A stretch of DNA of 64,000 bases, taken from NCBI GenBank assembly GCA_947499735.1, contig CANMPP010000001.1, forward strand, positions 868,001 through 932,000. Reading direction: 5' to 3'. The notes under the pieces are model-generated. The model was not told the origin of the DNA and searched no databases. It was given only the letters and a program-made list of their open reading frames with translations. Of this stretch, positions 26,124 to 35,731 are shown piece after piece (position 1 is the first letter of the stretch; every line of letters starts with the position of its first letter). Source of the stretch: an uncultured Pelagimonas sp. (lineage in GTDB: Bacteria; Pseudomonadota; Alphaproteobacteria; Rhodobacterales; Rhodobacteraceae). The position numbers and the translations under genes are program-made.

Positions 26124-29100
26124 TCTGCGGCTCTGATCGACGGAGTGCTTTGTCGATCTGCGAGATCGGTTTCGTCTTCGTCCCACAAAATGGTTGGCAA
26201 TGCTGCACGTTTGGCTGCGCGGTTTAGCGCATAATCCTGCGCCATTGCCGATGCGCGTCCCATCGACATACGCCCCAGCAGACGCGCAAATGCGGTCAGG
26301 TACGTCACCGCCCATATGCGTAGGGCCAGCAGTGACGGTGTAATGACCAGTGTCAATACCGTGGCGATGCCCAGACCAAAGACAACTGCGGTGGCCAGAC
26401 CTTTCCACCAAAGGGCTGTTGGGCTGTCTATCGTGTAGCCGCCATTGATAAAGTCTAGGCTGAGGCCGAACATCATCGGTGCCAGCCCCGCCATCGTCGT
26501 GATTGTGGTCAGCAAGACCGGGCGCAGACGATCCTGTGCTGTGCGAATGATGGCTTCGATCCGGGGCATGTAGCGGGAATATTCCTGATAGGTATCGATA
26601 AGAACAATGTTGTTGTTCACCACAATCCCTGCCAGCGCCACGATCCCGGTGCCAGTCATGATGATTGAGAATTTTTGCCCCATAATCAACATGCCCCAAA
26701 GCACGCCTGTCACAGACAAAACAACAGCCAGCAACACAAGAACCGAATTGTAGAAACTGTTGAACTGGGCCAGCAGGATGATGAACATCAAACCCAAAGC
26801 AGCTGAGAAGGCAGACTGCAAAAAGGCAGCACTTTCTGCCTGATCTTCCTGATCGCCCGTCCATTCGTGTTCGATGCCCATGGGCAGGGGATCTGTGTCC
26901 AGCCAGGTGTTTAGGGCAGCGATCCGTTCATCAGGCGTCAAGGGAACCGATCGAATGTCACCAGTGTCCAAAGCGTCGGAAAATTGGCTTTGCGAGATAC
27001 CGCCAGTCAGAGATGTCAGTGCATACTGAGTGTCATTAAAGGCAAAATCGCCTTCATCCCCTTCTGACAACGCAGTGCCATAGGCCCAGATTTCACCATC
27101 CTCGCCGTCGCCAGACACAAAGGTCGTGAGGTTGTCGTCAACACCGGCCTTAACATCAAAATAGCGTTTCTGCCCGACACGTGTGATCTCGGCCAGTTTT
27201 GGAACAGGGTGACGTGTGATGAAGTTTGACAGTGGGACCAAGCCATCTTCTGTGCGCACTTTCAACGTGTCCAGCGTGGCTAAAACGCGGTATTCTTCAG
27301 GCAGGCGCACGCGGATTTCAATCTCTTCATCAGATCCGTCCGGCGTGTAGCTGTCTAGGAAAATACCCCGCGTGACCAATTGAACCATTGCGCCGACTGT
27401 GGCGACATCCGCGCCATAACGGCCGGCTTTTTCCACATCGACATCGATTTCCCAATCGATACCGGGCAGGGGCATTGTATCTTCAATCAAGGTCAGGCCG
27501 GGTGTTGCTTCGAATTGAGTGCGGGCCGCAGATGCCGCGGACAGCAAGTCATCCCAATTGTCGCCTTTAATGCGCAGATGCACAGGTTTGGCTGATGCAG
27601 GGCCCTGGGTCAGATTGATGATTTCCGTTTCGAAACCGGGCAAAACAGACAGTTTTTGTTCCAGCTGGGCAAGGATCACGTCACCATCCAGATCCGCAGG
27701 CGTCAAACCGTATTCGATCCCGTAGGCCGCGCGATCCTCCCATGGGATCAATTCGATCTGAACCTGACCGATTGTGTCCTTGGGTGCTTCGCTACCGCCG
27801 GTATTGTTGCTTAAGCCACCTTCACCGGCAAAGGCAAAGACGCTGTCTATGCCCATCTGCTGATCAACAACGGCCTCAACACGGCGCACCAAGGCGTCTT
27901 TTTCAGACAAAGACAGGTTGCCGCGTGCTTTGACATAGATGATGGATTGTTCCGGTTCGGTTTCGACAAAGAATTCCACGCCGTTTTGATTTTGGCCATA
28001 ATAGCCAAAGGTCATCACGACAAATGCCAAAACGGATCCGATTGCGACAATCGGCATAACCGGATTGCCAACGATGAATTTCATGAATTGGCCAAACGGT
28101 GTCAGACGGCGGCTGGTTTCAACTTGTTTGCGTTCCCACTGAAATTCTGCGGCGCCCATAAAGATGGATGACAAAACGGCGGCTGCCAAAAAGAGGATAA
28201 TGGCAGGCATACGGGCGGAAAAGTCAGTCCCGGCTTCAGGGTTCATATGGGTGGGGTTGATGACCAAAAGGGCGCTGAAAATTAGCAATAGTAGCCCCAG
28301 CGCGGCCAAAGCGGCACGCGCCATCCATGGCAAACGGGCCCGCAACGCATCGGCGGCCACATTGATAACCCGCGAAAACCGACCAGAGACACCGCCCATA
28401 ACAGGCAGATAGACCAGCGCCACAACCAGAGATGCAGAAAGAACAAAGATCAGCGTGACAGGCAGCATGCCCATGAATTGTCCGGGAACGCCCGGCCAGA
28501 ATAGCATGGGCAAAAAGGCGCACAGCGTGGTTGCTGTGGATGAAATCACCGGCCAGAACATCCGCTTGGCGGCTTCGACATAGGCGCGCATCGGGCCTTC
28601 GCCCTCGGCAATTCGTTTGTCGGCATATTCGACAACCACGATTGCGCCATCCACCAACATTCCGACGGCAAGGATCAGGCCGAACATAACGATGTTGGAA
28701 ATGGTGATGCCCATCAATGCCAAAAGGACAAAGCACAACAAGAAGGATGTCGGGATCGCAAAGCCGACCAAAAGGGCCGGGCGCAGGCCGAGAGAGGCCA
28801 GAACCACAACCATAACCAGCGCAATCGCGGTCAGAACCGATCCTTCCAACTGACCCACCATCGAATTCACCTGACGGGATTGGTCATTTGACGTGCCGAC
28901 ATTGACGGCTGCTTTCAATTCGTCAGGCCAATCGCCGCTGGCTTGGGCCAATGTGGCCTGCACTTCGGCCACCGTGTCAATGATGTTGAACCCTTTGCGT
29001 TTCACCACTTGCAGTGCAAAACTGTCATCGCCGTTGAAGCGCGCTGTGCCTTCGCGATCCTCAAAGGTTAGGTTCACATGGGCCAAATCGCCCAATGTGA

Positions 29101-29854
29101 CGACGCGTGTGCCATTGGTTTTGACCGGTAGGGAATACACATCCTGAGATTCAGAAAAACTGGACGGGATTTTGACGGCAAAGGCCCCACCTTCAGATTC
29201 AATTTCCCCGGCTGCAATCAGCTGGTTGTTGTTTTGGACAACATTGATCAAATCGCCAGCGGTCACATTGTAGCTTTCAAGGCGCAGCGGATCGATCAGG
29301 ACCTCTAGCATTTCATCGCGATTGCCCGCGATTCCAGCCTCTAAGACGCTGTCCAAAGCTTCCAGTTTGTCCTGCAGATCTTTTGCCACGGTCGCCATTG
29401 TGCGTTCGGGCACCGGGCCTGACAGGTTCACAATGATAATTGGGAACTCGGAAAAGTTGATCTCGTTGACAGAATAGGTTTCTGCGCCTTCCGGGAATTC
29501 CCCTTCGGCGTTTTTCATGGCGTCACGCACATCGGCCATGACCTCGGTTTTGTCCCAACCGAATTCGAATTCTAGGGCAACACCGGCATAGCCTTCGGAT
29601 GCTGTGCTGGACATGGTTTTTAACCCATCCAAATCCGCCAGCTCGGTTTCCATGGGTTTGACCAGCAAAGTTTCCGCATCTGCTGCGGAAATGCCGGGGA
29701 AGGGGACAGACACGAAAAGTGCCGGAATTTGAATATCAGGTTCACCTTCTTTGGGCAGCGAGGCATAGCAGATCGCGCCGATCGTCAGCGAAATAGCTAT
29801 GAAGGCAAGGACCATTCGGGCGCGGGCGGCAGCCCAGTCGACAAGACCGGTCAT
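26120..29854 (-). CDS. RND-superfamily efflux permease, extended form
   Basis: 1244 residues, about 200 longer than AcrB-type pumps. The N-terminal helix, PFPGISAADAETLLVKPME porter segment, TM4 motif GMLVDGAIVVVEYADKR (Asp402 kept, the second Asp is Gly), WPVISSTATTLCAFLPML and the C-terminal GIVVNNNIVLIDTYQEYS are clear HAE-type signatures. Between TM6 and TM7 two extra hydrophobic segments occur at about 512-532 and 549-567, so the protein probably has 14 helices. A charged tail follows TM12. It pairs with the adaptor gene (ATGA overlap) and would export drugs or lipids with proton drive, given an outer-membrane channel encoded elsewhere. Confidence 0.92.
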   Translation of the reverse strand: MTGLVDWAAARARMVLAFIAISLTIGAICYASLPKEGEPDIQIPALFVSVPFPGISAADAETLLVKPMETELADLDGLKTMSSTASEGYAGVALEFEFGWDKTEVMADVRDAMKNAEGEFPEGAETYSVNEINFSEFPIIIVNLSGPVPERTMATVAKDLQDKLEALDSVLEAGIAGNRDEMLEVLIDPLRLESYNVTAGDLINVVQNNNQLIAAGEIESEGGAFAVKIPSSFSESQDVYSLPVKTNGTRVVTLGDLAHVNLTFEDREGTARFNGDDSFALQVVKRKGFNIIDTVAEVQATLAQASGDWPDELKAAVNVGTSNDQSRQVNSMVGQLEGSVLTAIALVMVVVLASLGLRPALLVGFAIPTSFLLCFVLLALMGITISNIVMFGLILAVGMLVDGAIVVVEYADKRIAEGEGPMRAYVEAAKRMFWPVISSTATTLCAFLPMLFWPGVPGQFMGMLPVTLIFVLSASLVVALVYLPVMGGVSGRFSRVINVAADALRARLPWMARAALAALGLLLLIFSALLVINPTHMNPEAGTDFSARMPAIILFLAAAVLSSIFMGAAEFQWERKQVETSRRLTPFGQFMKFIVGNPVMPIVAIGSVLAFVVMTFGYYGQNQNGVEFFVETEPEQSIIYVKARGNLSLSEKDALVRRVEAVVDQQMGIDSVFAFAGEGGLSNNTGGSEAPKDTIGQVQIELIPWEDRAAYGIEYGLTPADLDGDVILAQLEQKLSVLPGFETEIINLTQGPASAKPVHLRIKGDNWDDLLSAASAARTQFEATPGLTLIEDTMPLPGIDWEIDVDVEKAGRYGADVATVGAMVQLVTRGIFLDSYTPDGSDEEIEIRVRLPEEYRVLATLDTLKVRTEDGLVPLSNFITRHPVPKLAEITRVGQKRYFDVKAGVDDNLTTFVSGDGEDGEIWAYGTALSEGDEGDFAFNDTQYALTSLTGGISQSQFSDALDTGDIRSVPLTPDERIAALNTWLDTDPLPMGIEHEWTGDQEDQAESAAFLQSAFSAALGLMFIILLAQFNSFYNSVLVLLAVVLSVTGVLWGMLIMGQKFSIIMTGTGIVALAGIVVNNNIVLIDTYQEYSRYMPRIEAIIRTAQDRLRPVLLTTITTMAGLAPMMFGLSLDFINGGYTIDSPTALWWKGLATAVVFGLGIATVLTLVITPSLLALRIWAVTYLTAFARLLGRMSMGRASAMAQDYALNRAAKRAALPTILWDEDETDLADRQSTPSIRAAE

Positions 29855-31134
29855 TGTGTGATTTCCTCATAGCTTGGGGCAACAGGCACACCGCTGGTCA
29901 CATATTCCTGACCCAATAGAATGACATTGGCCTGCTCGGGCAACCCGTCTAGCCATACGCCGTCCTGCGTGTCGCGCAAAATGGAGACGGATTGCCAAAG
30001 GGCGGTGTTGTCATCGGACACCAAACGCACGCCGAGCTCACCTTCATTATTCAAGGTAAGAGCGGACTGGGGCAGCAAATGGGCCTTTTTGCCCTCAGTT
30101 GAGATGATGATTTCGGCCGTTTGACCATCGCGAATGCTGAGGTCTTCGTTTTCAACCAACAATTCAACACGGAAAGTGCGGGTTTGTTCATCGGCGCTGC
30201 GACCAACAAAGCTGACTTGGCCACTGACCTGGCGACCATCAATCAGGCGCGCGCCGGCCATCGCACCCGGTTCGATGCGCGAGACGTCGATTTCAGGCAC
30301 ATAACCCACGATCTTGATTGGATCGAGCTGGATCACTGTCGCGCAGGCTGTGCCCGGTTGTAGAAAACTACCAAGTTCGGCAGCATCTGTTTCCAAAAGA
30401 CCGGAAAACGGCGCGGTAATTGCAAGGCGTTCGATGTCTTTTTCGGCCTCAGCCAGCACCGACTGGGCGCTTTCCAAAGCTGCATCCAGCGCATCAATCC
30501 CGGCTCGGGCTGATTTTACGCCCGCTTCTGCACTGATTACCTGCGCTTCAGCTGCGGCAACGGATGCGTTTGTGCTGGCGACAGTGACGTTAGATGAAAA
30601 CCCACGCTCGCTCAGTTTGATGGCGTTGTCTGCGTTGATCTTTGCCTCTTCCAAAGCAGCGCGTGCACCCAGAACTTGCGCTTCGGCTTCTGGGATGCGG
30701 GCCTCGGTTTCGGGGCGGCGGGCGATGATTTCGGCCACTTGTGCGCGGGCCACATCCATACCGGCCGATGTCGTGCCGGGATCGATTTGGCACAACAGAT
30801 CACCCGCAGACACAGTTGCGCCTGAGCGGAGAGGTTCCGAAATAACTGGTCCGGTGGTTTCGGCCATCACGGCCACTTGCCGCAGTGCTTCAGTTTCGCC
30901 GCGCACAATAACGGCGCTTTCGACATCGCGTGCTTGGGATGCGCGTGCCATGACGCGTACGGTTCCTGCAGGCAGGTCTTCTTGGACGTCAGATGCGGTT
31001 TCCGAAGTGTCCTCGGGGGTGGATACATCCGGCGTGTTCAAACCGACCCATTCAAACAAACGGTCCCGTTCGATAACGAAAAGATAGAGGACAGCTGCAA
31101 CTACAACAGCGGTGATCAGTGGAAGAAAGCGCAT
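29851..31134 (-). CDS. RND efflux periplasmic adaptor (membrane fusion protein)
   Basis: 427 residues. An N-terminal helix (LPLITAVVVAAVLYLFVI) anchors it to the inner membrane. A lipoyl-type half motif with GATVSAGDLLCQIDPGTT precedes a long coiled-coil hairpin (RPETEARIPEAEAQ...LAEAEKDIERL), followed by APFSGLLETDAAELGSFLQPG (second lipoyl half) and a beta-barrel with VSFVGRSADEQTRTFRVEL. It bridges the RND pump to an outer-membrane channel. First gene of a three-gene operon. A TGTCT/AGACA inverted repeat sits just upstream. Confidence 0.92.
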   Translation of the reverse strand: MRFLPLITAVVVAAVLYLFVIERDRLFEWVGLNTPDVSTPEDTSETASDVQEDLPAGTVRVMARASQARDVESAVIVRGETEALRQVAVMAETTGPVISEPLRSGATVSAGDLLCQIDPGTTSAGMDVARAQVAEIIARRPETEARIPEAEAQVLGARAALEEAKINADNAIKLSERGFSSNVTVASTNASVAAAEAQVISAEAGVKSARAGIDALDAALESAQSVLAEAEKDIERLAITAPFSGLLETDAAELGSFLQPGTACATVIQLDPIKIVGYVPEIDVSRIEPGAMAGARLIDGRQVSGQVSFVGRSADEQTRTFRVELLVENEDLSIRDGQTAEIIISTEGKKAHLLPQSALTLNNEGELGVRLVSDDNTALWQSVSILRDTQDGVWLDGLPEQANVILLGQEYVTSGVPVAPSYEEITQ

Positions 31135-31517
31135 TACGTCGTTCCGTTTCTGTCTTTACAGACAATTGTGCCCCTGGCCCGAGGCGAAAGCTAGATGCAT
31201 TACCATAAATACGGGGTATCGGTATGGGTGGATCAATTTCCCATTTTGAACTGCTCCGTTCAGAGATAAGTTTTTTCTATATATCTGACAAGGGGCGCAG
31301 CGTGACCTTGCGACAATCTTTCGCGTTTTTTGTGGCATTTGATAGTCTGTGTCGAAACTGGGCATAGGCTTTCACGGTGCGAAACGAGGCCAAAGGGCAT
31401 GCTTGTCGTATGGGGACGTTTGGCGGCGTTATGGGGTGCCTTCAGTAAGTGATGGCTTGGCACGCCCGAATGGTCAGGGTATGAGAGGCAAAATCCGAAA
31501 GGCCGGAGACCAGAAAT
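31135..31517. other. Divergent intergenic region between the RND operon and the TPR gene
   Basis: About 380 bases with no supported gene. It contains TGTCTTTACAGACA at 31151-31164 (5-bp arms, 4-base spacer), 17 bases from the adaptor start, a possible repressor operator. The ribosome site for the TPR gene (CCGGAGACC) is at its right end. Confidence 0.5.
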
Positions 31518-32189
31518 ATGAGCCAGACCGATAGTTTCATTGAGGAAGTGACCGAAGAGGTTAAACGCGAAAAGCTGTTTGGTTATTTTCGTCGCTATGG
31601 ATGGATCGCGATCCTTTTGGTGATTGTGCTCGTTGGTGGTGCTGCGTGGCGGGAATATAGTCTTGCACAATCACGTGCCCAGGCAGAAGAATTCGGGGCG
31701 CAACTGGTCACTGCATTGGACGTCGAAGATGCGGCAGAGCGTCAGGCCGCGTTGGCAGCGGTGCCTGCTGGCTCGGTTGGCGCAGAAAGCGTTCGCGATT
31801 TTCTGGCGGCTGATCAGGCAATCGCAGCGCAGGATTTTGCAGCGGCACGCGATTTGCTAGACGGTATCGCAAATAACGACGAGCTGCCTGCGATCTATCA
31901 ACAGATTGCGCGCTTTAAATTTGCGACACAGGCGGCACAGGATACAGATATCGCGACACGTCGCGCTGCATTGCAAGAGCTGAACGTGCCGGGGCAACCG
32001 CTCCGGATTATGGCAGCAGAGCAGCTGATGCTGCTTGATCTTGAGGCGGGTGATCAAGATGCTGCGATTTCGGCGGCACGGCTAATTTTGGATGATGCTG
32101 AGGTCACACAGGGTGTCTTAACCCGTATCGGTCAGGTTATGGCTGCTTTGGGCGTGTCTGACGAACTGGACGCTGAGGTGTCGGAGTAA
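31518..32189 (+). CDS. TPR-like membrane-anchored protein (YfgM-type)
   Basis: 223 residues: a short cytoplasmic lead (EEVTEEVKREKLFGYFRRYGW), one membrane helix at about 32-50, then a periplasmic helical region rich in Ala with repeats such as FAAARDLLDGIANNDELPAIYQQIARFK. This matches the TPR_21/YfgM family (PF09976), which in E. coli is encoded directly upstream of bamB and associates with the SecYEG-PpiD chaperone site. The same order is kept here. Likely an ancillary factor in envelope protein traffic. Confidence 0.82.
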   Translation: MSQTDSFIEEVTEEVKREKLFGYFRRYGWIAILLVIVLVGGAAWREYSLAQSRAQAEEFGAQLVTALDVEDAAERQAALAAVPAGSVGAESVRDFLAADQAIAAQDFAAARDLLDGIANNDELPAIYQQIARFKFATQAAQDTDIATRRAALQELNVPGQPLRIMAAEQLMLLDLEAGDQDAAISAARLILDDAEVTQGVLTRIGQVMAALGVSDELDAEVSE

Positions 32190-32352
32190 TCCAAGGATTG
32201 CTTGCGACGACTGGACAGGATGGTCGCGCCCAAGGGCAATTGGTTGGCATAAATGCGCTTGCTTGTTGAGCAGGGGCAATTGACGAGGTGGTGTTGGCAT
32301 GTCACAGGCTGACTTAGGGTTTGAGAAATACGCAAAGGCAGGGGGCAGAACC

Positions 32353-33747
32353 ATGTGCAACCGCGATAGTTTTGTTGAACAGGCACCGCAAGCTGGGCTT
32401 TGGTCCAGATCACCAGTTTCTTTGCTGGCGCGCACCGCAAGTTGCCTGGCTTTGGCCCTTGTGGTGGCAGGGTGTGAAACCAAAAATGATGTTTTGACGG
32501 GCGAACGCCTTGGCATCCGCGAGGTTTTGGAAACCCGTTATGTTGCCGAGCCAGATCAGATCAACCAGTCTGCGCCGATTTCTTTGCCAGCAGCGCGTTC
32601 CAATGCTGCATGGGGGCAAAGCCCGGTATCTGAATTCGCACGAAACACACATGTTCAGCTGGCCAGCGATTTGAAACTGGCGTGGTCCGCACCGATTGGT
32701 GAAGGCGATACGCGTCGCAAACGTTTGAACGTAGATCCAGTTTTTGGTGGCGGTTTGGTCTATGTGATGGATGCCAACCACCTTGTCAGCGCATATGCGC
32801 CGTCTGGGCAGTTGGTTTGGACCAAAGACATTACGCCTAGTCGGGATGACAATTTTCAGGCCCAAGGTGGTGGGTTTAGCTTTGCGGATGGACGTCTTTA
32901 TGTCGCGTCTGGTTTTGGCAATGTGATGGCCCTGAATGCACAAGATGGGTCAGAAATCTGGACGCAGAAACTGGGCAATACTGCGACGGGCGCACCGACG
33001 GTTTATGGTGGCGTTGTCTATGTGACAGGCGGTGATCAACTAAGCTGGGCGCTGGAGGCGGATAATGGCCGCGTGCGTTGGCAAAATGAAGGTATTGGCG
33101 CTGATATTGCGAATGTTGCTGGTGCGCCTGCACCCGCGGTCGATAGCAAATTTGCGATCTTCGCCTATGGCAATGGATCGGTCTATAGCCTGTTCCGTCA
33201 AGGCGGGCTGCAAAAATGGAATGCCGATGTTGTTGGCGGACGGTCAGGGTACACGACGGCCACGATCAGCGATATCACCGGCGCGCCGGTTATTTCTGGC
33301 AACAAGGTTTATGTCGGGAATTTCTCTGGGCGCACGGTCGCACTGGATTCCTTTAGTGGTGATCGTCTTTGGACAGCACAGGACGGGGCGACAGGGCAGG
33401 TTTGGCCAGTTGGGAATTCTGTCTTTTTTGTATCCGACAATTTCCAGTTGTTGCGCCTGAATGCGACGACGGGCGAGCGGATTTGGGCCGTGGATTTGCC
33501 CGGTTACGTGCCGCATAAACGCCCACATCGTTCTCGAGATACGGCCTATGTCAATTTCGGACCCATCTTGGCAGGTGGTCGTTTGATTGTGGCCTCATCA
33601 GATGGTATCTTGCGCAGCTTTAGCCCAACGGATGGGTCTTTGATCAGCGAAGTGGCCATTCCAGATGGCGCAACAACCCGGCCGATTGTGGCACAGGGAA
33701 CACTATATGTCGTTAGCAAGTCCGGGGATTTGCTGGCCTATCGCTAG
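32353..33747 (+). CDS. bamB: Outer-membrane assembly lipoprotein BamB-like
   Basis: 464 residues from the ATG at 32353 (AGGGGG 8 bases upstream); an ATG 18 codons earlier has a poor site. A lipobox LVVAGC follows a hydrophobic stretch, so it is a lipoprotein. The rest is an eight-bladed PQQ-type beta-propeller with recurring blades such as GLVYVMDANHLVSAYAPSG, GRLYVASGFGNVMALN and NKVYVGNFSGRTVALD. It is a scaffold of the BAM complex that inserts beta-barrel proteins. The upstream YfgM-type gene supports the assignment. A strong terminator follows. Confidence 0.9.
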   Translation: MCNRDSFVEQAPQAGLWSRSPVSLLARTASCLALALVVAGCETKNDVLTGERLGIREVLETRYVAEPDQINQSAPISLPAARSNAAWGQSPVSEFARNTHVQLASDLKLAWSAPIGEGDTRRKRLNVDPVFGGGLVYVMDANHLVSAYAPSGQLVWTKDITPSRDDNFQAQGGGFSFADGRLYVASGFGNVMALNAQDGSEIWTQKLGNTATGAPTVYGGVVYVTGGDQLSWALEADNGRVRWQNEGIGADIANVAGAPAPAVDSKFAIFAYGNGSVYSLFRQGGLQKWNADVVGGRSGYTTATISDITGAPVISGNKVYVGNFSGRTVALDSFSGDRLWTAQDGATGQVWPVGNSVFFVSDNFQLLRLNATTGERIWAVDLPGYVPHKRPHRSRDTAYVNFGPILAGGRLIVASSDGILRSFSPTDGSLISEVAIPDGATTRPIVAQGTLYVVSKSGDLLAYR

Positions 33748-33772
33748 GTCCTATTCAAATCATATGAATCAA

Positions 33773-33801
33773 AAAAGGCGGTCTCTTTCGAGCCGCCTTT
33801 T
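33773..33801. terminator. Bidirectional terminator after bamB
   Basis: AAAAGGCGG/CCGCCTTTT stem with an inner CTC/GAG, between convergent bamB and the SYLF gene. T-runs occur in both directions. Confidence 0.88.
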
Positions 33802-33824
33802 GCATTTCAATGCCTTGAAATCAT

Positions 33825-34382
33825 TTATGGAATGATGCGCGTGTATTTCACGCCTTCCAGCGTCGCGCCGATCTTGAGGCCTGCTTGGCCAAAGATAACC
33901 GCCACGGTTGGCGCAAGGGTTGTTGTGGTTTCTGCGTTTAGCGCTGCGCCATCATTCAAAACGGCAACAGATGCATTTGCGCCCACGGCATAGCCTTCTG
34001 AGCGGCGGAAATTGGTCAAAGCTTCATTGGTCATGAAGAACAACACATGGGAAAATTGCTGCGCGCCGATTTGAAAACCGCCCGATCCTTTGACCTGCGA
34101 ATAATAATCAACGGTTGCACCACCCACCCGTAGGGCACCGCGACCAAAGCTGCCACCCAGACCAAAACCAGCCTCGGTGACGAGAGGCATCACCAAAATG
34201 CCAACGGCCTTGTTGCCCAATTCCTGCGTGCCAGGATGTTCATTGTAAAGTGTGGACAAGGTCTGGTTCACGCGCGCATCAATTGTCGCTGCGTTGGAAT
34301 TGCCCACACCATTGCCACATGCCGCTACAGCCGTTGTTGCGCCAAGTGCCAATGCAAAATTGCGTCTGGTTGAATATGTCAT
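33825..34382 (-). CDS. SYLF/YSC84-domain lipid-binding lipoprotein
   Basis: 185 residues. The start at 34382 gives a twin-arginine signal (STRRNFALALG) ending in a lipobox-like AVAAC, so it is probably a Tat-exported lipoprotein. The mature part matches the SYLF/Ysc84 domain (PF04366): NKAVGILVMPLVTEAGFGLGGSFGRGALRVGG, YYSQVKGSGGFQIGAQQFS and a closing AGLKIGATLEG. Bacterial roles are poorly defined; the eukaryotic domain binds phosphoinositides. An 18-codon upstream extension is excluded because it would bury the Tat motif. Confidence 0.85.
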   Translation of the reverse strand: MTYSTRRNFALALGATTAVAACGNGVGNSNAATIDARVNQTLSTLYNEHPGTQELGNKAVGILVMPLVTEAGFGLGGSFGRGALRVGGATVDYYSQVKGSGGFQIGAQQFSHVLFFMTNEALTNFRRSEGYAVGANASVAVLNDGAALNAETTTTLAPTVAVIFGQAGLKIGATLEGVKYTRIIP

Positions 34383-34577
34383 CGGTATAATCCGCTGTTG
34401 TTGTCCGGCCCTGTTGGGCCAAATCATATGCCTCACTTGTACCGGTTTGCCTTATTGGTCTTCGATCCGGTTTCACCACAGACTATAAAGGCTAATTACC
34501 CTTGTGTCACCTTGGGTTAAGGCGGTTCGCGCAGGTTTGCGGCAAAAATATGCGTATTTTTTCGCCGCGATGTGAAT

Positions 34578-35576
34578 TTAGCCGTTGAGCAGTTGCGCCG
34601 CGCGTGGGGCAAAATAGGTCAGGATGCCATCACACCCTGCACGTTTGAAACAAAGCAGGCTTTCTAGCATCACCTTATCGCCGTCCAGCCAACCGTTCTG
34701 GGCGGCTGCCATTTGCATCGCGTATTCGCCAGACACTTGATACGCATAAGTCGGCACGCCAAATGCATCTTTCACACGGTGGCAAATGTCCAGATAGGGC
34801 ATGCCGGGTTTGACCATAACCATATCGGCCCCTTCACGCAGATCGCGCGCCACCAGACGCAGACCTTCGTCACTATTGGCGGGGTTCATTTGATAGGTCT
34901 TTTTGTCACCCTTCAACGTGTTGGCCGCACCAACAGCATCCCGGAACGGGCCATAGAAGCCGGACGCGTATTTCGCCGCATAGGACAAGATCAGCGTGTT
35001 CTTGTGGCCGTCACGTTCCAATGCGGTGCGCAATGCGCCAATTCGCCCGTCCATCATATCTGATGGGCCAATGATATCTATGCCTGCCTCGGCTTGCGCC
35101 AGCCCTTGACGGACCAAGGCCGTAACCGTTTCATCGTTTAAGATTTCGCCGTTTTCGACAAGGCCGTCATGGCCTGTATCGCTATAAGGGTCCAAGGCGA
35201 TGTCGCTCATGATCAAGATGTCTGGGACAGCATCCTTGATGGCGCGGGTGGCTGTGTTTGACAAATTGTCGGGGTTCCACGCTTCTGCACAATCCGAACT
35301 GCGTTTGCTGCGGTCTGTGTAGGGAAATAGACAAATGGCGGGTATGCCTAATTCATAAGCGTCCTTTGCAGCTTTCACCGCCAGATCGACGCTAAGGCGT
35401 TGTACTCCCGGCATGGACGGGATGTCCTGCACCGTGGCGATGCCGTCGCATAGAAAAATCGGCCAGATAAAGTCATTCGGGCTTAGGGCGTTTTCCGCAA
35501 CCAGTCTGCGGATTGCGTCAGATTTACGTGTCCGTCTGAGCCGTGTTGCCGGGAAGGGTGCGAATTCAGGGGTCAT
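34578..35576 (-). CDS. hemB: Delta-aminolevulinic acid dehydratase (porphobilinogen synthase)
   Basis: 332 residues. It condenses two 5-aminolevulinate molecules to porphobilinogen in tetrapyrrole synthesis. Both Schiff-base lysines are visible (SYAAKYASGFYGPFR and MVMVKPGMPYLD). The metal loop reads DIALDPYSDTGHDG, the Asp-rich type that does not use active-site zinc, as in other alphaproteobacteria and plants. PLSMPGVQR-like and GPSDMMDGRIGALR segments are also standard. Alone on its strand, with the SYLF gene downstream after a 195-base gap. Confidence 0.97.
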   Translation of the reverse strand: MTPEFAPFPATRLRRTRKSDAIRRLVAENALSPNDFIWPIFLCDGIATVQDIPSMPGVQRLSVDLAVKAAKDAYELGIPAICLFPYTDRSKRSSDCAEAWNPDNLSNTATRAIKDAVPDILIMSDIALDPYSDTGHDGLVENGEILNDETVTALVRQGLAQAEAGIDIIGPSDMMDGRIGALRTALERDGHKNTLILSYAAKYASGFYGPFRDAVGAANTLKGDKKTYQMNPANSDEGLRLVARDLREGADMVMVKPGMPYLDICHRVKDAFGVPTYAYQVSGEYAMQMAAAQNGWLDGDKVMLESLLCFKRAGCDGILTYFAPRAAQLLNG

Positions 35577-35731
35577 CGAGATGCGCCTTAGGGATCGTTA
35601 TTAAGTTGTTCACCTATGGGTGGCATGGAATAGTGTCAGCGACAAGAGGCCTAGCATGCGCTGATTGTCGCGGTGCACCGATGCGTTTGGACAGAACTGC
35701 GTTGGATGATGATTTGGAAAGGATGGTCTAA

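Noticed and set aside
26124-26864. N-terminal extension of the GNAT gene through the RND gene
   Set aside because: It is out of frame with the pump and has low-complexity translation; the ATGA start at 26123 fits the GNAT fold.
28236-28736. A 166-codon frame inside the RND gene
   Set aside because: A shadow frame of the pump with hydrophobic, Cys-rich artefact translation.
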